A stretch of 53,251 bases of DNA from Candidatus Eiseniibacteriota bacterium (GTDB taxonomy: Bacteria > Eisenbacteria > RBG-16-71-46). The DNA lies in the NCBI GenBank assembly GCA_016178725.1, contig JACOSV010000064.1:1-53251 (forward strand), written 5' to 3'. The notes beneath the pieces are model-generated. The model saw only the letters and a program-made list of their open reading frames with translations, made no database searches and was not told the DNA's origin. Shown here piece by piece: positions 16,047 through 26,838 of this stretch (its first letter is position 1; each line of letters starts with the position of its first letter). Position numbers and translations under genes: made by a program.

Positions 16047-16666
16047 AGCGCGCCGCGATCATCGTCGCGCTCGCCGCACTCGTGCTGTGGCTCCTCTACC
16101 TGACCGCCGAGGGGCACGGGCTGTTCGCCGCGCCCGCCATGCGCCACCTGCGCGCGATGAAGGACAGGCGCGACGCGCCGGGCGACGTGGAGACGCTCAC
16201 GCTCGACGACTTCCCGGGCCTTCCCGCGCATCAGCCGCTCGAAGCGTACGCCACGCTCGAACGGCAGGGCGTGCGCGTCGAGGCGTACGTGCAGCGCGTC
16301 GAGCAGTCGAAGGACGGCGACTTCCATCTGACCCTGGTCGCGCGGCCGGCGCACGGCGACGGCCGCGGCGACCGCTACGTCACCGCCGAGATCACGCCGG
16401 CGTGGTCACGATCCTCACGCACGTGGACGTACGCGAGGCTCGCCGACACGTTGAGCGCGGAGCGCGCCGGCACGGCGCCCGGCACGCGCTGGCCGCCGCG
16501 GCGGGTGCGCGTCACCGGCTGGCTCATGTACGACCTGTGGGCCGACGCGTTGCCGGACGCCGCGTTCGATCGTGGCCGCCGCGTGAGCGCGTGGGAGATC
16601 CACCCGATCACGCGCATCGAGATCTGGGACGCCGCGCGCGGCGCGTTCGTCGATCTGCCGCGCTAG
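16043..16666 (+). CDS. Membrane-anchored protein of unknown function, coupled to the methylase
   Basis: A 207-residue protein translated from an ATG overlapping the methylase stop (ATGA). An N-terminal hydrophobic segment (AAIIVALAALVLWLLYL) without a clear cleavage site suggests an anchor. The rest is soluble: VRVEAYVQRVEQSKDGDFHLTLVA, DRYVTAEITPAW, RVRVTGWLMYDLW, then VSAWEIHPITRIEIWD. The WEIHP ending and beta pattern recall OB-fold or nuclease-like hypothetical proteins, which I cannot name. It converges on the TPR gene with stop codons overlapping at 16663-16666. Confidence 0.75.
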   Translation: MKRAAIIVALAALVLWLLYLTAEGHGLFAAPAMRHLRAMKDRRDAPGDVETLTLDDFPGLPAHQPLEAYATLERQGVRVEAYVQRVEQSKDGDFHLTLVARPAHGDGRGDRYVTAEITPAWSRSSRTWTYARLADTLSAERAGTAPGTRWPPRRVRVTGWLMYDLWADALPDAAFDRGRRVSAWEIHPITRIEIWDAARGAFVDLPR

Positions 16667-18348
16667 AACCGCGACGCGGCGAGCTTCACGTCCGCTTTGG
16701 CCCACGCCTTCGCGAAACGCGCCTCGACCGCCGCCGCTTCCTTGTCGGCCTTGCGCGCGCGCAGCGCCTTCGCGAGGCCGAACAGCGACCAGCCGTTCTC
16801 GCGGTACTGCTCGAGGTCCTTGCGATAGGCCGCTTCGGCGTCCGCGGCACGCCCGGCGGCGAGCAGCACCGCGCCGAGCTGCTGGCGCACCGGCATGAAC
16901 CACGGCGGTGGCTCGTCGTAGTGCAGCCCGTCCTCTTCCTTGATCGCGGTGCCGAAGTCGCTCACCGCGTCGTCGATCTTGCCGCGCTTCGCCGCGATCT
17001 CGCCGGCGAGCGCGTTGTCGGCGAGCCGGAGCAGCGCCGCGGACGAGTTGAACGACACGATCGCCTCGGGCGGCATCGCCTTGGCGATCGCGGCGACGCT
17101 GTCGCGCTCGGTGTCGGCCGCTTCGAGCCGGCCGGTCGCCGCGTACGCGAGCCCGCGGCCGTAGTGCCACATGCCGACCGAGAAGCGCAGATCGGTCGGT
17201 GGAGCCGGCTGCTTCAGCATCTCGGCCCAGCGCCCGAAGCGGATGAGCGTGAAGTTCATCGTCGGCGTCGCGAACTCGATCATCGGGACCTGCCGCACCT
17301 CTTCGACCGGCACCATCGGGCCGAGCCGCTTCGCCGCGGCGAGCGCTGCCTTCGAGCGTCCGGCGAAGCACGCCGACGACCAGATGAAGTGCACGTTGTG
17401 GGGGTAGTACATCATCGGATACATGCTCTGCGGGTTGTATTTCGCGACGTAGAGGCTGTCCACGCGCGCCGCGTCTACGTTCACCTTCTCGGACAGGATG
17501 TAGCGCCCCATGCGGTGCCAGATGTGCCCGGGCATGTGGACGAGGTGGCCCGCGTCGGGCGTGAGGTTCGTCAGGCGCTCGGCCGCGGCGGCGGCGCGCT
17601 CGGGATGTGGCGACGCCTCGAGCGCGTGGATGTAGTAGTGGTTCGCGCCCGGATGCCTGGGCGTCGCCGCGAGCACCTGGTCGAGCGTGGTGATGATCTC
17701 GGCCGTGCCCGGCGCCTCGGTGCCGTCGTTGCTCCAGAAGTTCCACGGGTTGAGATCCATCAGCGCTTCGGCGAACAGTGTCCCCGCGTCGGCGTCGTTC
17801 GGCGCCTGCTTCCACATGTCGCGCATGGCGTTCGCGTAGGAGGAGTCGAGCGATCCGCGCGTCGGGCGATGGGCGTCGTCGGGATTCGAGTAGCGCTTCG
17901 CCAGCGCTTGGATGTACGCGCGCTCGGCCGGCGTCACGCCGGCGGCCGCGGCGAGCGCCTTCTGCAGCGCCTCCCACGCCGGGTGATCAGCGGTCGAATC
18001 CATCGGCATATTGATGTTGGGCCCGAGCACGAGCGCCTTGCCCCAGTAGGCCATCGCGCACGCGGGATCGAGCCGCGCCGCCTGATCGAACGATTCCGCC
18101 GCCTGCGCGTGGTTGAATCCGTAGGCGAGCGTCAGGCCCTGATCGAAGTACTTCTGCGCCTCGGGCGACGTGGTCGTGACCGCGTGGTGCCACGTGCCGA
18201 GGTGGAAGAGCGGCGCCTTGCCCGGCGCCTTCGCGGGCGCGGCCATCGCGCCATGGTCATGCGACTGGGCCGCCGCGATTCCGGGGGCCGCGGCGAGAAC
18301 GCACATCGCGGCCAGGGCGAGCGCCGCGCGGGGGCGAAGCAGCATCAT
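16663..18348 (-). CDS. Exported TPR-repeat protein
   Basis: A 561-residue exported protein with a signal peptide ending IAAA or AAAQ, then a His-rich HDHGAM segment. TPR-like helical repeats follow: AQKYFDQGLTLAYGFNHAQAAESFDQAARLDPACAMAYWGKALVLGPNIN is typical of a family of secreted TPR proteins. HYYIHALEASPHPERA, HLVHMPGHIWHRMGRY and several later TPR units complete it. The many conserved histidines (MPGHIWHR, YYPHNVHF) could bind metal; that is inference. A GAGGAGG site lies before the paired ATGs and overlaps the stop region of the MerB-like gene 12 bases upstream, so it belongs to the same operon. Confidence 0.8.
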   Translation of the reverse strand: MMLLRPRAALALAAMCVLAAAPGIAAAQSHDHGAMAAPAKAPGKAPLFHLGTWHHAVTTTSPEAQKYFDQGLTLAYGFNHAQAAESFDQAARLDPACAMAYWGKALVLGPNINMPMDSTADHPAWEALQKALAAAAGVTPAERAYIQALAKRYSNPDDAHRPTRGSLDSSYANAMRDMWKQAPNDADAGTLFAEALMDLNPWNFWSNDGTEAPGTAEIITTLDQVLAATPRHPGANHYYIHALEASPHPERAAAAAERLTNLTPDAGHLVHMPGHIWHRMGRYILSEKVNVDAARVDSLYVAKYNPQSMYPMMYYPHNVHFIWSSACFAGRSKAALAAAKRLGPMVPVEEVRQVPMIEFATPTMNFTLIRFGRWAEMLKQPAPPTDLRFSVGMWHYGRGLAYAATGRLEAADTERDSVAAIAKAMPPEAIVSFNSSAALLRLADNALAGEIAAKRGKIDDAVSDFGTAIKEEDGLHYDEPPPWFMPVRQQLGAVLLAAGRAADAEAAYRKDLEQYRENGWSLFGLAKALRARKADKEAAAVEARFAKAWAKADVKLAASRF

Positions 18349-18360
18349 GGCGAACCTCCT

Positions 18361-19044
18361 CTAATCGAAAGCGTCCGATTCCGGATCCCAGAACGGCCCG
18401 GCGAGGCCGGCGCCCGCGAAGATCGCGCGCGCCTGGGCCGGGCCCGGGCGGCGCGGATCGTGATCGAGACGGCCTGCGTTCCAGGCGGCCGAGAGCCGCC
18501 ACAGCTGATCGAGCGTCGCGACGCCGCCACGCGCAACTGCGTGCGACCGGCACCACGCTTCGATCATTTCTTCCGACCGGAAGAAGAGCATCGTGCTTCA
18601 CGTGTAGACGATGTCGTCCCACCAACGCCGCGCCGGGACCGCCGCATGATAGCGCCACTGCGAATCCGCGCCCACGCCGTCCTCGATACGGAGCTCGAGC
18701 GGCGCATGTGACTGCTCGCAGCGCGAGCGCACGACGCCGCGGCCGCCGAGCACCGCGACGATGCCGAACGCGTCCCACGCGCACGGGGCCGCGTACTCGG
18801 TCGCGCCGACGATCACGCGGTGCTGCGTCGGCACGCCCGAGAAGGGCGGCGCCATGCGGATCGTCTCGCCGTCGGGCATCAGAACCAGCAGCCGGCGCTG
18901 GGCGAGCCGCGCGTAGGCCTCCCGCACGTCGGCCGCCGTCGCGCCGAGCTCGGCCGCGACCTCGCCGGCCGTGGGCGCCGCGGCGGTCGCGATCAGACGG
19001 CGGTAGACGGCGAGGCGGACGTCGAGATCGCGATCGGCGTTCAT
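18361..19044 (-). CDS. MerB (alkylmercury lyase)-family protein with in-frame TGA, candidate selenoprotein
   Basis: Read through one TGA (18600-18598, codon 149), this is a 227-residue MerB-family protein. The N-terminal third is a winged-helix region. PCAWDAFG gives C88 and D91, matching the MerB catalytic Cys-x-x-Asp (C96, D99); RSRCE gives C109, like MerB C117. WWDDIVYT-U-STMLFFRSEE then aligns with the MerB RQSFC-C-HVHFFAS segment, so TGA falls on the second catalytic Cys (C159). The codons after TGA stay in frame and continue the family C-terminus to TAG 18361. A hairpin suited to SECIS follows the TGA. The ATG overlaps the haem-protein stop (ATGA). Family alignment is from memory. A true substrate, organomercurial or other, is unknown. 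If TGA were a real stop, both fragments would be useless. Confidence 0.85.
18568..18585 (-). promoter_or_regulatory. Candidate bacterial SECIS hairpin
   Basis: Minus strand TTCTTCC-GGTC-GGAAGAA: a perfect 7-bp stem with a GGUC loop, starting 12 bases after the TGA. The loop begins 20 bases past it, within the usual distance of bacterial SECIS elements, and has G at its first two positions with a following U as SelB recognition requires. It lies inside the coding frame (LFFRSEE). Confidence 0.7.
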
Positions 19045-19472
19045 CGGCGCGCGGTCGTGTCGCTCGCCCAGGCGCGGAGCGTGGCTAGATCGGCACCGTT
19101 CAGGCGCGCGTCGGGGTGGAGCGTCAGGTAGTACCAGAGCGGCATGCGATGCCCCGCGGTGACCGATCCGATCAGCGGGCGCAGGAAGCGCTGATGATCG
19201 GGAGGGTAGGTCACCCACTCCGAGAAGTTGAGGACGGCGCGCGCGCGATCCACGTCCTGGACGACCTGCCACGAGACCGGCGCGACGTAGGCCCAGATCG
19301 GCCAGCGCGTCTCGGTCGAGTGGCAGTCGTAGCACGCGCGCCGCAGGATCCAGCGCACCTCGCGCGACGCGTCGGGATCGCCCGAGCCGAGGCGGTTCTC
19401 GCGCAGCACCGGCACGAACTGAATCGCGATGAACGCGACGAGGACGATCGCGAGCGCGGCCGTGCGCCTCAT
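19041..19472 (-). CDS. Haem-binding domain protein (single CxxCH)
   Basis: A 143-residue protein with an N-terminal hydrophobic segment (TAALAIVLVAFIAIQFVP) that anchors or exports it to the periplasm. RRACYDCHSTETRWPIWAYVAPVSW carries CYDCH, a c-type haem site, and matches the haem-binding domain family PF14376; LNFSEW and MPLWYYLTLHPDARL are further family motifs. A start at ATG 19472 puts the hydrophobic segment at the N-terminus. It lies 16 bases after the ribonucleotide reductase and overlaps the MerB-like gene start (ATGA), so it may supply electrons or share a partner with that protein. Confidence 0.85.
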   Translation of the reverse strand: MRRTAALAIVLVAFIAIQFVPVLRENRLGSGDPDASREVRWILRRACYDCHSTETRWPIWAYVAPVSWQVVQDVDRARAVLNFSEWVTYPPDHQRFLRPLIGSVTAGHRMPLWYYLTLHPDARLNGADLATLRAWASDTTARR

Positions 19473-19488
19473 CGCGGCGTCGTGCGGC

Positions 19489-22400
19489 CTACGAGCACCC
19501 CAGCGAGTTCCCGCAGTTGAGGCACTTGTAGCACGCCCCGTTGCGGATCGTGATGTGCCCGCACTGGTCGCAGAGCGGCGCGTCGCCGGGGAACTTGGCG
19601 AGCATCGCGTCCGGCCCGGCATCGCCGGCGCGCGCCGAAGCGACGTCGCCCGGCCCTGCCGCCGCCGGGGGAGCGCTGGTCATCGTGACGGCGGGCGCGT
19701 CCTCGTGCCCGTTCTTGCCGTTGCCGTTCGGCCCGCGATGGTGCTCGAACCCGACCGGCTTGCCGGTCGCGTGCTCGGGATTCTTCATCATCGCCAGCTC
19801 GTCGGTCTTCACATGCGCGAGATCGGTGCGGTCGAGGTACTCGAGGCCGAGCACGCGGAACACGTAGTCCACGACGCTGGTGCAGAGCCGGATGTTGTCG
19901 TGTCCCTCGACGCGGCCGTGCGGCTCGAAGCGCGTGAACGTGAACTGGTCCACGAGATCGTTGAGCGGCACGCCGTACTGGAGGCCCATGGACACCGAGA
20001 TCGCGAAGCAGTTCATCATGCTGCGGAACGCGGCGCCCTCCTTGTGCATGTCGATGAAGATCTCGCCGAGCGTGCCGTCCTCGTACTCGCCGGTGCGCAG
20101 GAAGACCTTGTGCCCGCTGATGCGCGCCTCCTGCGTGAAGCCGTGGCGGCGCCGCGGCAGCCGGCGGCGGCGCAGCTTGGGCGGCGCCTGCGTGGCGGCC
20201 GTCGTGTCCTCGGCCTTCTTGCCGGTCACGAGCGGCTGCGACAGCTTGCTGCCGTCGCGGTAGAGCGCGACCGCCTTGAGTCCCAGACGCCACGACTCGA
20301 AGTAGATCTGCTCCACGTCCTTCACGACGGCGTCCTGCGGCAGGTTCACGGTCTTGCTGATCGCGCCGGAGATGAACGGCTGCACCGCCGCCATCATGCG
20401 GATGTGCCCCATCGGCTGGATGTAGCGCGTGCCGTTCGGGCCGCAGCGGTTGGCGCAGTCGAACACCGGCAGGTGCTCGGACTTGAGGCCCGGCGCGCCT
20501 TCGACGGTGAGGCTGCCGCAGATCGCCGCGTTGGCCTCGGTGATCTGCGCGTCGGTGAAGCCGAGGAACGGCAGCAGCGTGAACGTCGGCTTCTCGCGCT
20601 CCTGCATGCTGACGCCGAGCCGCGTCAGCGTGTCATCGGCGACCAGCCCGCGTGTGAAGGCGAAGCGCACGTCGAGCATGCTGGGGAGCACCTGCTCGAT
20701 GCGATCGATCTCGGCGCGCAGCAGGCCCTTCTGCATCAGACTCGCGCGATGGACGTGCGGCGCCCCCTCGAGCGAGCCGGTGCCGATCGCGTGGCGCACG
20801 ATCCGCTCGATCGACGGATCGTCGTAGCCGAGACGCCGCAGCGCTCCCGGCACCGACTGGTTCACGATCTTGAAGTAGCCGCCGCCCGCGAGCTTCTTGA
20901 ACTTCACCAGCGCGAAGTCGGGCTCGACACCGGTCGTGTCGCAGTCCATGAGCAGGCCGATCGTGCCGGTCGGCGCCAGCACCGTCGCCTGCGAGTTCCG
21001 GTAGCCGTGCAGCGCGCCGAGCGCGACCGCGCGATCCCACGCGTCGATCCCCGCGGAACGCATGTCGCGCGGCGCGAGCGACGAGTCGATCTCCTTGGCC
21101 GCCTCGCGGTGCATGCGCATCACGTCCATCATGCTGTCGCGGTTGACCGCGAAGCCCTCGAACGCGCCCTTGCTCGCGGCCATCTCGGCGGACATCGCGT
21201 AGGCCTCGCCGGTCATGAGCGCGGTGACGCACGCGGCGTAGGCGCGCGCGCCGTCGCTGTCGTACGGCAGGCCCTGCATCATGAGCAGCGTGCCTAGGTT
21301 CGCGTAGCCGAGGCCGAGCGGGCGGAACTGATACGAGCGCTCGGCGATCCTCTCGGTCGGATACGAGGCCAGCCCGACCGCGATCTCCTGGGCGAGGAAG
21401 AAGACGCGGTTCGCGTGGCGGTAGCCGTCGATGTCGAACGAGCCGTCGGCGCGCATGAACTTCATGACGTTGATCGACGCGAGATTGCAGGCGGTGTCGT
21501 CGAGGTGAACGTACTCGGAGCAGTTGTGGACGACGACGCCGTTCGCGACGAAGTGATGCGTGTCCGGCTCGGTGAGGTCGAAGACGTCTTCTTCTCCCAG
21601 CGGCTCGATCGAGTCGATGGCGTCAATCAAATCATCTCTGTACGCCTCGAAGCGCTCGTTGATCTCGTTCAGCGTCACTGCTTTCTGGCTCGCGGGGTCG
21701 AAACCGATCTCGCGCTCGAAGATGAGACGAGACGTACGGCTGACTCGCAGCGAGTACATCTCGCGAACGGGATAGCTGCGCGACCCACCTTTGCCGTCGG
21801 GCAGGATCGCTTCGGTGGTACCGCCGCGGCGCTCGGCATAGAGCTTCGCCTTGATCCCGAAGCCCAGCAGCAGCAGCTGGACCTGTCGAAGCAGGTCGAC
21901 CGAAGAGGAATCGAGCGACACGTATTGGCACTTGTCCCCGGAGCAGGCGACGGTGCCGTCGGCGGTGAATAGCCCACGCAGAAGCCCCGCAATCGACGAC
22001 TTGTCGAGGTTGAACACGGCTTCCGTGAAACGCTTGCGATGGCTGCCCTCGTCGAGCACCGCGAATTCCTTGAACAGATCGACCACTGGCTGCGAGCTGA
22101 AGGAGAGGCGAGAAACACGACCGGCACTGACATGAACTGGGCCCGGGCTCCCGGGAATGCCCGTCGCGCGCAGCATCGTCTTCTGCTCGTTCACTTCCGC
22201 AGCGACACCCACGAGGACGCCTTCCTCTTCCGGCGCCATGACCACGGCGATCGTTTCCTGAACGCGGTGTCCGTGCTTTCCGCGAACGAGGCAACCGTCA
22301 CCGACGGCTACTCCGATCGCGGAGGCTAGCCGCTTGGGAATGTTTCTCTGACCGAACGCCGGACCGATGAGGAGTCCCAGATCACCCTTCTTCAGCTCCT

Positions 22401-23817
22401 TCACCGGCACGTCGCCGCGGCCCACGGTCCAGACCTTGTGGTCGCCGGTGATCCGCACTTCGAATCCCGACGCGGTGCGCAGGCGATAGACCTGCTTGCG
22501 GCCGGTGGGGAAGATCTCGGTGACGGTGTGCGCATGTCCGTCGGTGCCGATCACGCGCGCGGTCCGGCCCACCAGCGAATCGATCCGCCGCCAGCCGCCG
22601 CTGGTCGCCACCATCGTGTCGCCGGTGACGCATGGATTCGTCGCGTTGATCCGGCCCGTCGCCTTCACCGTGTGCCAGCGCTGAATCGTGTCGTCGTACT
22701 GGACGCCGGGATCGGCGCACTGCCACGCGGCCTCGGCGATCTCGCGCCACAGCTCGCGCGCGCGCAGCGTCTCGTGCACCTGGCCGGTGGTGCGGAACGT
22801 GGTCTGCCACGGACCGTCGTTCACCACCGCGTCCATGAAGCGATCCGGCACGCGCACCGAGTTGTTCGAGTTCTGGCCCGAGACCGTGCCGTAGGCGTCG
22901 CCGTTGAAGTCCGAGGAGTAGCCCGCCGCGACCAGCGCCGCGACCTTCTTCTCCTCGCGCACCTTCCAGCGGATGAAGTCCACGATCTCGGGATGGTCCA
23001 TGTCGAGCACGACCATCTTCGCCGCACGCCGCGTCGTGCCCCCGGACTTGGTCGCGCCCGCGCCGCGATCGAGCACCTCGAGGAAGCTCATGAGCCCGGA
23101 CGACGTGCCGCCGCCCGAGAGCTTCTCCATCCGTCCGCGCAGCTTCGAGAAGTTGGAGCCCGTGCCGGAACCGAACTTGAAGACGCGCGCTTCGTTCCGC
23201 GCCAGCTCGAAGATGGACATGAGGTCGTCGTCCACCGACTGGATGAAGCACGCCGAAACCTGCGGCCGCGAGTACGAGTCCACGGTGGTCTTCACCGAGC
23301 GCGTCGCGGCGTCGTAGTAGAAGTTGCCGCCCGAGCCGGCGATGCCGTACTCGTGGAACAGTCCGCAGTTGAACCACACCGGCGAGTTGAACGCGCCGAT
23401 CTGGTGCACCAGCATGTGCGTGAGCTCGGCTTCGAAGGCGTCCGCGTCCTCGCGCGTCGCGAAGTAGCCGCCCTGCTGCTCACCGTAGCCGCGAATGGTG
23501 CGGGCGATCCGCCGCACCACCTGGCGCACGCTGGTTTCGTGGCCGGGCGTTCCCGGCACGCCGGCCTTGCGGAAGTACTTGCTCACCACGATGTCGGTGG
23601 CGAGCTGCGACCATGCGGCCGGCACCTCGACATCGTCCATCTGGAACACGACGGATCCGTCGGGATTGGTGATCACGGTGCGCCGCTTCTCCCAGCGCAC
23701 TTCGTCGAGCGGATCGATCCCGGGGCGCGTGTAGCGGCGCGGCACGCGCAGGCCGGACCCGGCCGCGCTCGTGGTGGGCGAAGAGGGGACGGCGGCCGAA
23801 TGGAGCATGTCAGTCAT
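19489..23817 (-). CDS. nrdJ: Class II (B12-dependent) ribonucleotide reductase with an intein
   Basis: A 1442-residue precursor; the mature enzyme after splicing would be about 1072 residues. It reduces ribonucleotides to deoxyribonucleotides using adenosylcobalamin, with no oxygen requirement. Seen: [85 protein letters not shown], a C-terminal TSCPD-type domain and a zinc ribbon ([28 protein letters not shown] region). ATG 23817 has GGAGG six bases upstream; the frame is open to 23868. An intein occupies residues 396-765, between NP and CSEY. It heads an operon with the haem protein, the MerB-like protein and the TPR protein. Confidence 0.93.
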   Translation of the reverse strand: MTDMLHSAAVPSSPTTSAAGSGLRVPRRYTRPGIDPLDEVRWEKRRTVITNPDGSVVFQMDDVEVPAAWSQLATDIVVSKYFRKAGVPGTPGHETSVRQVVRRIARTIRGYGEQQGGYFATREDADAFEAELTHMLVHQIGAFNSPVWFNCGLFHEYGIAGSGGNFYYDAATRSVKTTVDSYSRPQVSACFIQSVDDDLMSIFELARNEARVFKFGSGTGSNFSKLRGRMEKLSGGGTSSGLMSFLEVLDRGAGATKSGGTTRRAAKMVVLDMDHPEIVDFIRWKVREEKKVAALVAAGYSSDFNGDAYGTVSGQNSNNSVRVPDRFMDAVVNDGPWQTTFRTTGQVHETLRARELWREIAEAAWQCADPGVQYDDTIQRWHTVKATGRINATNPCVTGDTMVATSGGWRRIDSLVGRTARVIGTDGHAHTVTEIFPTGRKQVYRLRTASGFEVRITGDHKVWTVGRGDVPVKELKKGDLGLLIGPAFGQRNIPKRLASAIGVAVGDGCLVRGKHGHRVQETIAVVMAPEEEGVLVGVAAEVNEQKTMLRATGIPGSPGPVHVSAGRVSRLSFSSQPVVDLFKEFAVLDEGSHRKRFTEAVFNLDKSSIAGLLRGLFTADGTVACSGDKCQYVSLDSSSVDLLRQVQLLLLGFGIKAKLYAERRGGTTEAILPDGKGGSRSYPVREMYSLRVSRTSRLIFEREIGFDPASQKAVTLNEINERFEAYRDDLIDAIDSIEPLGEEDVFDLTEPDTHHFVANGVVVHNCSEYVHLDDTACNLASINVMKFMRADGSFDIDGYRHANRVFFLAQEIAVGLASYPTERIAERSYQFRPLGLGYANLGTLLMMQGLPYDSDGARAYAACVTALMTGEAYAMSAEMAASKGAFEGFAVNRDSMMDVMRMHREAAKEIDSSLAPRDMRSAGIDAWDRAVALGALHGYRNSQATVLAPTGTIGLLMDCDTTGVEPDFALVKFKKLAGGGYFKIVNQSVPGALRRLGYDDPSIERIVRHAIGTGSLEGAPHVHRASLMQKGLLRAEIDRIEQVLPSMLDVRFAFTRGLVADDTLTRLGVSMQEREKPTFTLLPFLGFTDAQITEANAAICGSLTVEGAPGLKSEHLPVFDCANRCGPNGTRYIQPMGHIRMMAAVQPFISGAISKTVNLPQDAVVKDVEQIYFESWRLGLKAVALYRDGSKLSQPLVTGKKAEDTTAATQAPPKLRRRRLPRRRHGFTQEARISGHKVFLRTGEYEDGTLGEIFIDMHKEGAAFRSMMNCFAISVSMGLQYGVPLNDLVDQFTFTRFEPHGRVEGHDNIRLCTSVVDYVFRVLGLEYLDRTDLAHVKTDELAMMKNPEHATGKPVGFEHHRGPNGNGKNGHEDAPAVTMTSAPPAAAGPGDVASARAGDAGPDAMLAKFPGDAPLCDQCGHITIRNGACYKCLNCGNSLGCS
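21523..22632 (-). mobile_element. Intein with LAGLIDADG homing endonuclease in nrdJ
   Basis: A 370-residue intein. It begins [10 protein letters not shown] (block A, Cys1), has block B at RITGDHKVW, two dodecapeptide endonuclease motifs ([29 protein letters not shown]), block F at [19 protein letters not shown] and ends VVVHN before Cys+1 of the host. All splicing residues are present (Cys1, block B His, the terminal His-Asn, Cys+1), so it should splice. The insertion point is the nucleotide reductase NPC-SEY motif, a conserved active-site region favoured by inteins. Each endonuclease motif ends in an acidic residue (D in GDG and ADG), so the endonuclease may be active. Confidence 0.93.
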
Positions 23818-24345
23818 CCCTGACCTCCGTGGTGCTGCAGCCGAATGAGCTCCTCGCTCCCGCTGCACTCATCCATGGATGGTCGGATCGAAACGGCCCT
23901 TCGCCAAAGAACAAAAGTGCCGGCTCGATGTGACCCGCAGCGGGAATTCCTGACGACCTGTCTGCGTGATTGGATGGTGCTCGCCGCTCGCGCACGAGGA
24001 GTCGAATCCCGTCGAGCGGTGCCGTGCTTTATACCACCGCCGTCCCGATGCTCCGCAAGCGCGAATTTTTCCGCGAACGATGCGGGCGCGAGGGGCACCC
24101 GTTCGCTTCGATCAGCAACGACGCGAGCGCGGGCGCGACGTGCGTTCTCATCGCTCGCCGCGTCGCGCATCGCAGCACGCGGCGTGCCGACGCATGTGTG
24201 CGAGTGATGATCGCCCGATCTCGCGCGTCGGAGAGAGCGCGGCCGGACATTCGTGCGCGAGTCCGATTGCCTGCGCCGTCATCGCTGGTGGCGGTGAGTG
24301 CCACCAATTGAATTGAGGCGGGATCGATCGAGCGCGGCGAAGGAT
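23818..24345 (-). other. Non-coding stretch upstream of nrdJ
   Basis: 528 bases between nrdJ and the glycine-rich lipoprotein gene that ends upstream of it. Several short plus-strand frames exist but are Arg/Ala-rich, overlap each other and have no signal or domain. I looked for a cobalamin riboswitch box, NrdR boxes and a tRNA and found none that holds up. Only the GGAGG of nrdJ is clear. The stretch must contain the nrdJ promoter. Confidence 0.5.
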
Positions 24346-26631
<2,286 letters not shown>

Positions 26632-26838
26632 CGGCAACCTCTCGGAGGAGCGTGCAGGGAGTTCGATGATCCCGCGGAAACCACGACCTCGCAAGCGTCG
26701 GCTCTACCGCCGGATTCGGACCGGGATCCCTTCGAGCCGGTAGGCGCTCACGCGCACGCCGTGAGAGCGAGACCGTGCCGATCCGGCGCGGGATGCGCCC
26801 TCGTCGTCGGACTCGACGCCACTTCGGACGCCACTTCG

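Noticed and set aside
23985-24025. tRNA-like T-arm (GAGTCGAATCCC)
   Set aside because: The flanking bases do not form the T stem, and no acceptor stem or anticodon arm can be built around it.
23845-24316. Several plus-strand reading frames upstream of nrdJ
   Set aside because: They overlap each other, are Arg/Ala-rich and have no domain, signal peptide or ribosome-binding site.
23818-24345. Cobalamin riboswitch or NrdR boxes before the B12-dependent reductase
   Set aside because: No B12-box consensus and no paired NrdR boxes could be found by eye on the minus strand.
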